Below, piece by piece: positions 62,041 to 64,000 of a stretch of DNA of 64,000 bases; the stretch's first letter is position 1, and every line of letters starts with the position of its first letter. The DNA lies in contig NZ_CP022253.1 in the NCBI RefSeq assembly GCF_003119195.2, forward strand, positions 1,072,001 to 1,136,000, given 5' to 3'. The notes beneath the pieces are model-generated. The model did no database searches, had not been told where the DNA came from, and was given only the letters and a program-made list of their open reading frames with translations. The stretch is from Azospirillum baldaniorum (GTDB lineage Bacteria > Pseudomonadota > Alphaproteobacteria > Azospirillales > Azospirillaceae). The position numbers and the translations under genes are program-made.

Positions 62041-62817
62041 TCACGCGGGTTCCTTCACGCTGCGCAGGGCGCGGCGGACGATGCGGCGGGTGGCGTCCGG
62101 GTCAGGGCTGTCCGTCTCCCAGCGGGCGCAGATGGCCTGCACCCAGCCGGGCTGGCTCTTCGCCGCGTCGTTCAGCCAGTTGGCGACCGAATCCTGGACG
62201 TAGCGCGCGCCGTCCGCCCGCAGCGGGTCGAGGACCGGCAGGCCGCGCGCCGGGTCGGTCTTCAGCGCACCGATGTGGCTGCACCAGACGCCGCGGGGGC
62301 GCGTGGCCTCGCTGGCGAAGCGGCGCAGTCGCTCCGACGGCTCGGCGGTCCACGGCGTGAGGAGGGCCAGCGCCTCGTCGATGGCGGCGGCGATGTGGGG
62401 GCGCAGCGCCAGCCACGCCCATTCGCGCACGCCGAAATGCGGGTCGTCGGCGAGCGGGCGGACACGATCCAGCCGCTCCGCCAGAGTCAGGCCGGAAGCC
62501 GCCGCCAGCGCATAGCAGGCCCAGCCGCGCACCGTGTCGGAGGGGTGGGCGGCCAGCCGCTCCACGGCCCCCAGACCGAGACGCTCGACGGCCGCGCTTC
62601 CCGCCGCCGCCATGCGCCGGGTCACGCCGTCCTTCGGGTCGAAGGACACGGCGTCCGCGGCTTCCGGAACGGCGGCGGCCAGCAGGGCGGCGAAGTCGAT
62701 GGCGAGCGATTCGGCCAGCGTGGCGGTCTCGCGCCGGCCCGCGTTCAAGTCGGCCAGCACGTCCGGCGGGATGTCGGCCATCCGGGTGGCGCCCTTTCGC
62801 GGGGCGGTCGTGGTCAT
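62041..62817 (-). CDS. HEAT-like / DNA alkylation repeat protein
   Basis: 258-residue helical-repeat protein. It carries HEAT-type units such as VERLAAHPSDTVRGWACYALAA, ADDPHFGVREWAWLALRPHI, and later RYVQDSVANWLNDAAKSQPGW, which is typical of AlkD/DNA-alkylation-repeat proteins; a true glycosylase cannot be claimed since the AlkD catalytic Asp and aromatic pair cannot be placed with confidence. Start ATG at 62817 lies two bases after the methyltransferase stop, so they form an operon. A gap of about 90 bases separates it from ubiD. Confidence 0.8.
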   Translation of the reverse strand: MTTTAPRKGATRMADIPPDVLADLNAGRRETATLAESLAIDFAALLAAAVPEAADAVSFDPKDGVTRRMAAAGSAAVERLGLGAVERLAAHPSDTVRGWACYALAAASGLTLAERLDRVRPLADDPHFGVREWAWLALRPHIAAAIDEALALLTPWTAEPSERLRRFASEATRPRGVWCSHIGALKTDPARGLPVLDPLRADGARYVQDSVANWLNDAAKSQPGWVQAICARWETDSPDPDATRRIVRRALRSVKEPA

Positions 62818-62819
62818 GC

Positions 62820-63479
62820 TCAGGCCTCCGGCAGCAGGCGCCAGATCACCGTTTCGCGCATCTCGCGGTCCTCCAACTCCAGGGAGGTCGGGACGCTGTA
62901 CTGCGCGACCCGCTCGATTCCGTTGAGCGGGACATAGGCGCGGCCCGGATCGCCCAGCAGGACCAGCGTGCCGGTTGCGGCGATTCCGCGCAGCCAAGCG
63001 GTCACCCGGTCGGCCATCGGCTTCTCGTAGCAGACGTCGCCGGCCAGGACGACGTCGATGCCGGGCAGGGGACGGTCCACCAGATCGGCGCTGACCGCCT
63101 TCACGTCGACTCCGTTGGATTCGGCGTTCAGGGCGATGGCGGACAGGGCGAAACGGTCGATGTCGCAGGACTGAACGCGCGCCGCTCCGGCCATCATCGC
63201 GGCGATGCCGACCAGCCCGGTGCCGGCGGCGAAATCCAGCACCGACTTGCCCGCGACCAGCTCCGGCCGGTCGAGGACGAGCCGGGCCACCGCCTGACCG
63301 CCCGGCCAAGCAAAGGCCCAATAGGGCGGCGGTACATTGGACTCTTTCAAAGAATCCTCCGTAGCCTCCCACAACGGCGTGATTTCCGTCGCCAGATGCA
63401 GCGCGATTTCGGGCAGCAAAGGAGTCCGCGTTACGACCGTGTTGGAGCGGATGAAGTCGATTTGAGAAAAGTTGTTCAT
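62820..63479 (-). CDS. METTL20-like ETF-beta lysine methyltransferase
   Basis: 219-residue class I methyltransferase. The SAM motif is SVLDFAAGTGLVGIAAMMAG, and the METTL20-type features are PPPYWAFAWPGGQAVARL before it and VVLAGDVCYEKPMA, with the D-x-x-Y motif of the family. In mitochondria and Agrobacterium such enzymes methylate lysines of the electron transfer flavoprotein beta subunit; that role is an inference here since no etf genes are in the window. Start ATG at 63479 follows GAGAG. An AT-rich shared region separates it from the divergent CHAP gene. Confidence 0.85.
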   Translation of the reverse strand: MNNFSQIDFIRSNTVVTRTPLLPEIALHLATEITPLWEATEDSLKESNVPPPYWAFAWPGGQAVARLVLDRPELVAGKSVLDFAAGTGLVGIAAMMAGAARVQSCDIDRFALSAIALNAESNGVDVKAVSADLVDRPLPGIDVVLAGDVCYEKPMADRVTAWLRGIAATGTLVLLGDPGRAYVPLNGIERVAQYSVPTSLELEDREMRETVIWRLLPEA

Positions 63480-63620
63480 AACTGGACTCTCACCGGAGCT
63501 GCGCGGGGATGGATGATCTATCCACAACCGGTTTTGGTTACATAATTCAAACGGAGTAGACACACCTGCTGTCCCGTGTTACCCGTTCGAAAGGAGAAAA
63601 ACAAAGGTCATGGGGCTGAT

Positions 63621-64000
63621 ATGCGGTCGAAAGGGATTGCACTCTGCGCATCGTTCGCGGCGTTCATCGCTCTCAGCCCGTTCACCATATCCCAAGCCCA
63701 GGCCCAGGACGGGGATTGCGTCCGCACGCTGCGTTCCATATCGGATTTCGAGATCCGGGGCGATGCCTGGACGTGGTGGAACACCGCCGCCGAGCAATAT
63801 GAACGTGACAAGCGCCCGGCGCTCGGTTCCGTCCTCGTCTTCAAGCGGTCGCAACGGCTCGGCCGCGGCCACGTCTCCCTGGTCAGCCACATCATCGACC
63901 GCCGCACCATCGAGGTGGACCACTCCTGGCTCGACGGCCGTGGCCTGCGCCGCAACATGCGCGTGGTCGACGTGTCGCCGCGCAACGACTGGACGGCCGT
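63621..64000 (+). CDS. secreted CHAP-domain protein, 3' end cut by window
   Basis: The 126 visible codons start with a signal peptide (ALCASFAAFIALSPFTISQAQA). The CHAP-type core follows: DGDCVRTLRSISDFEIRG with the expected nucleophile Cys, GDAWTWWNTAAEQYERDKRPALGSVLVFKRS, and GRGHVSLVSHI with the catalytic His. CHAP domains hydrolyse peptidoglycan or glutathionylspermidine-type bonds. The reading frame is still open at 64000. The ATG at 63621 is selected; GGGG lies nine bases before. Divergent from the methyltransferase gene. Confidence 0.82.
   Translation, partial: MRSKGIALCASFAAFIALSPFTISQAQAQDGDCVRTLRSISDFEIRGDAWTWWNTAAEQYERDKRPALGSVLVFKRSQRLGRGHVSLVSHIIDRRTIEVDHSWLDGRGLRRNMRVVDVSPRNDWTA

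Noticed and set aside
62041-62817. An AlkD-type DNA glycosylase
   Set aside because: HEAT repeats are clear, but the catalytic Asp and aromatic residues of AlkD could not be placed, so only the repeat family is given.
1-64000. CRISPR arrays, insertion sequences or prophage genes
   Set aside because: No regular direct-repeat array, transposase, integrase or phage structural gene was found in the window.

Overview
The window is about 70% GC, densely coded, and reads as chromosomal DNA of a Rhodospirillales alphaproteobacterium, most likely Azospirillum or a close relative. This is an inference from gene content: the accB-accC / aat / DUF2155 / mlaD / NDUFA12-type block typical of alphaproteobacteria, a separate-subunit glyQ-glyS glycyl-tRNA synthetase, several chemoreceptors, and general-stress promoters of the EcfG type. 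No mobile element, phage gene or CRISPR array was seen. Both ends cut through genes: a beta-hydroxyacid dehydrogenase on the left and a CHAP-domain protein on the right.

Layout. 1-9.4 kb: dehydrogenase end, two small proteins, a hybrid histidine kinase, an AhpD-like protein, two tandem identical tRNA-Pro(CGG) genes, a polyprenyl diphosphate synthase (quinone side chain), a TrmN6-like methyltransferase, an S49 peptidase, an orphan HicB-like protein. 9.4-15.9 kb: glyQ-glyS, leuA behind a leucine-rich leader peptide, and an lrgA-lrgB-like pair. 16-32.7 kb: a stress-type region with three EcfG-like promoters. They precede a five-gene operon (disordered protein, DUF3775, SRPBCC, zinc alcohol dehydrogenase, small protein), a DUF2934 gene plus an HPF/cold-shock fusion, and a BaeRF-type release-factor homologue. 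The same region holds treZ with a GH133 debranching enzyme, a PAS kinase-like protein lacking its phospho-acceptor histidine, a polysaccharide deacetylase, an L,D-transpeptidase and a DUF882 peptidase. 32.8-42.5 kb: an XRE regulator, a large chemoreceptor, a membrane dynamin-like GTPase, a periplasmic binding protein, then aroQ-accB-accC. 42.7-46.1 kb: secreted RNase T2, aat, DUF2155, a glycine-zipper lipoprotein, mlaD and the complex I NDUFA12-type subunit. 46.2-54.8 kb: envelope lipid genes (LysE exporter, lpxL-, lpxK- and waaA-like, then an LpxH-like phosphoesterase with a GT4 glycosyltransferase, and a lipid kinase) around a globin-type soluble chemoreceptor. 54.9-64 kb: a large unknown protein, a CigR-like secreted protein, pmbA/tldD, DoxX, DUF3616, ubiD, a HEAT-repeat protein, an ETF-beta-type lysine methyltransferase and the partial CHAP protein.

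How it fits together. Housekeeping functions (translation, leucine, fatty acid, shikimate, ubiquinone, lipid A) are interleaved with stress and signalling genes. The strongest leads are: a leuA leader peptide that seems to be translated from a leaderless mRNA; a local EcfG-like regulon that includes two ribosome-related proteins; a histidine-kinase-like protein with Gln in place of the H-box His; a globin-type chemoreceptor with Phe at the proximal-His position; and convergent-gene palindromic repeats.
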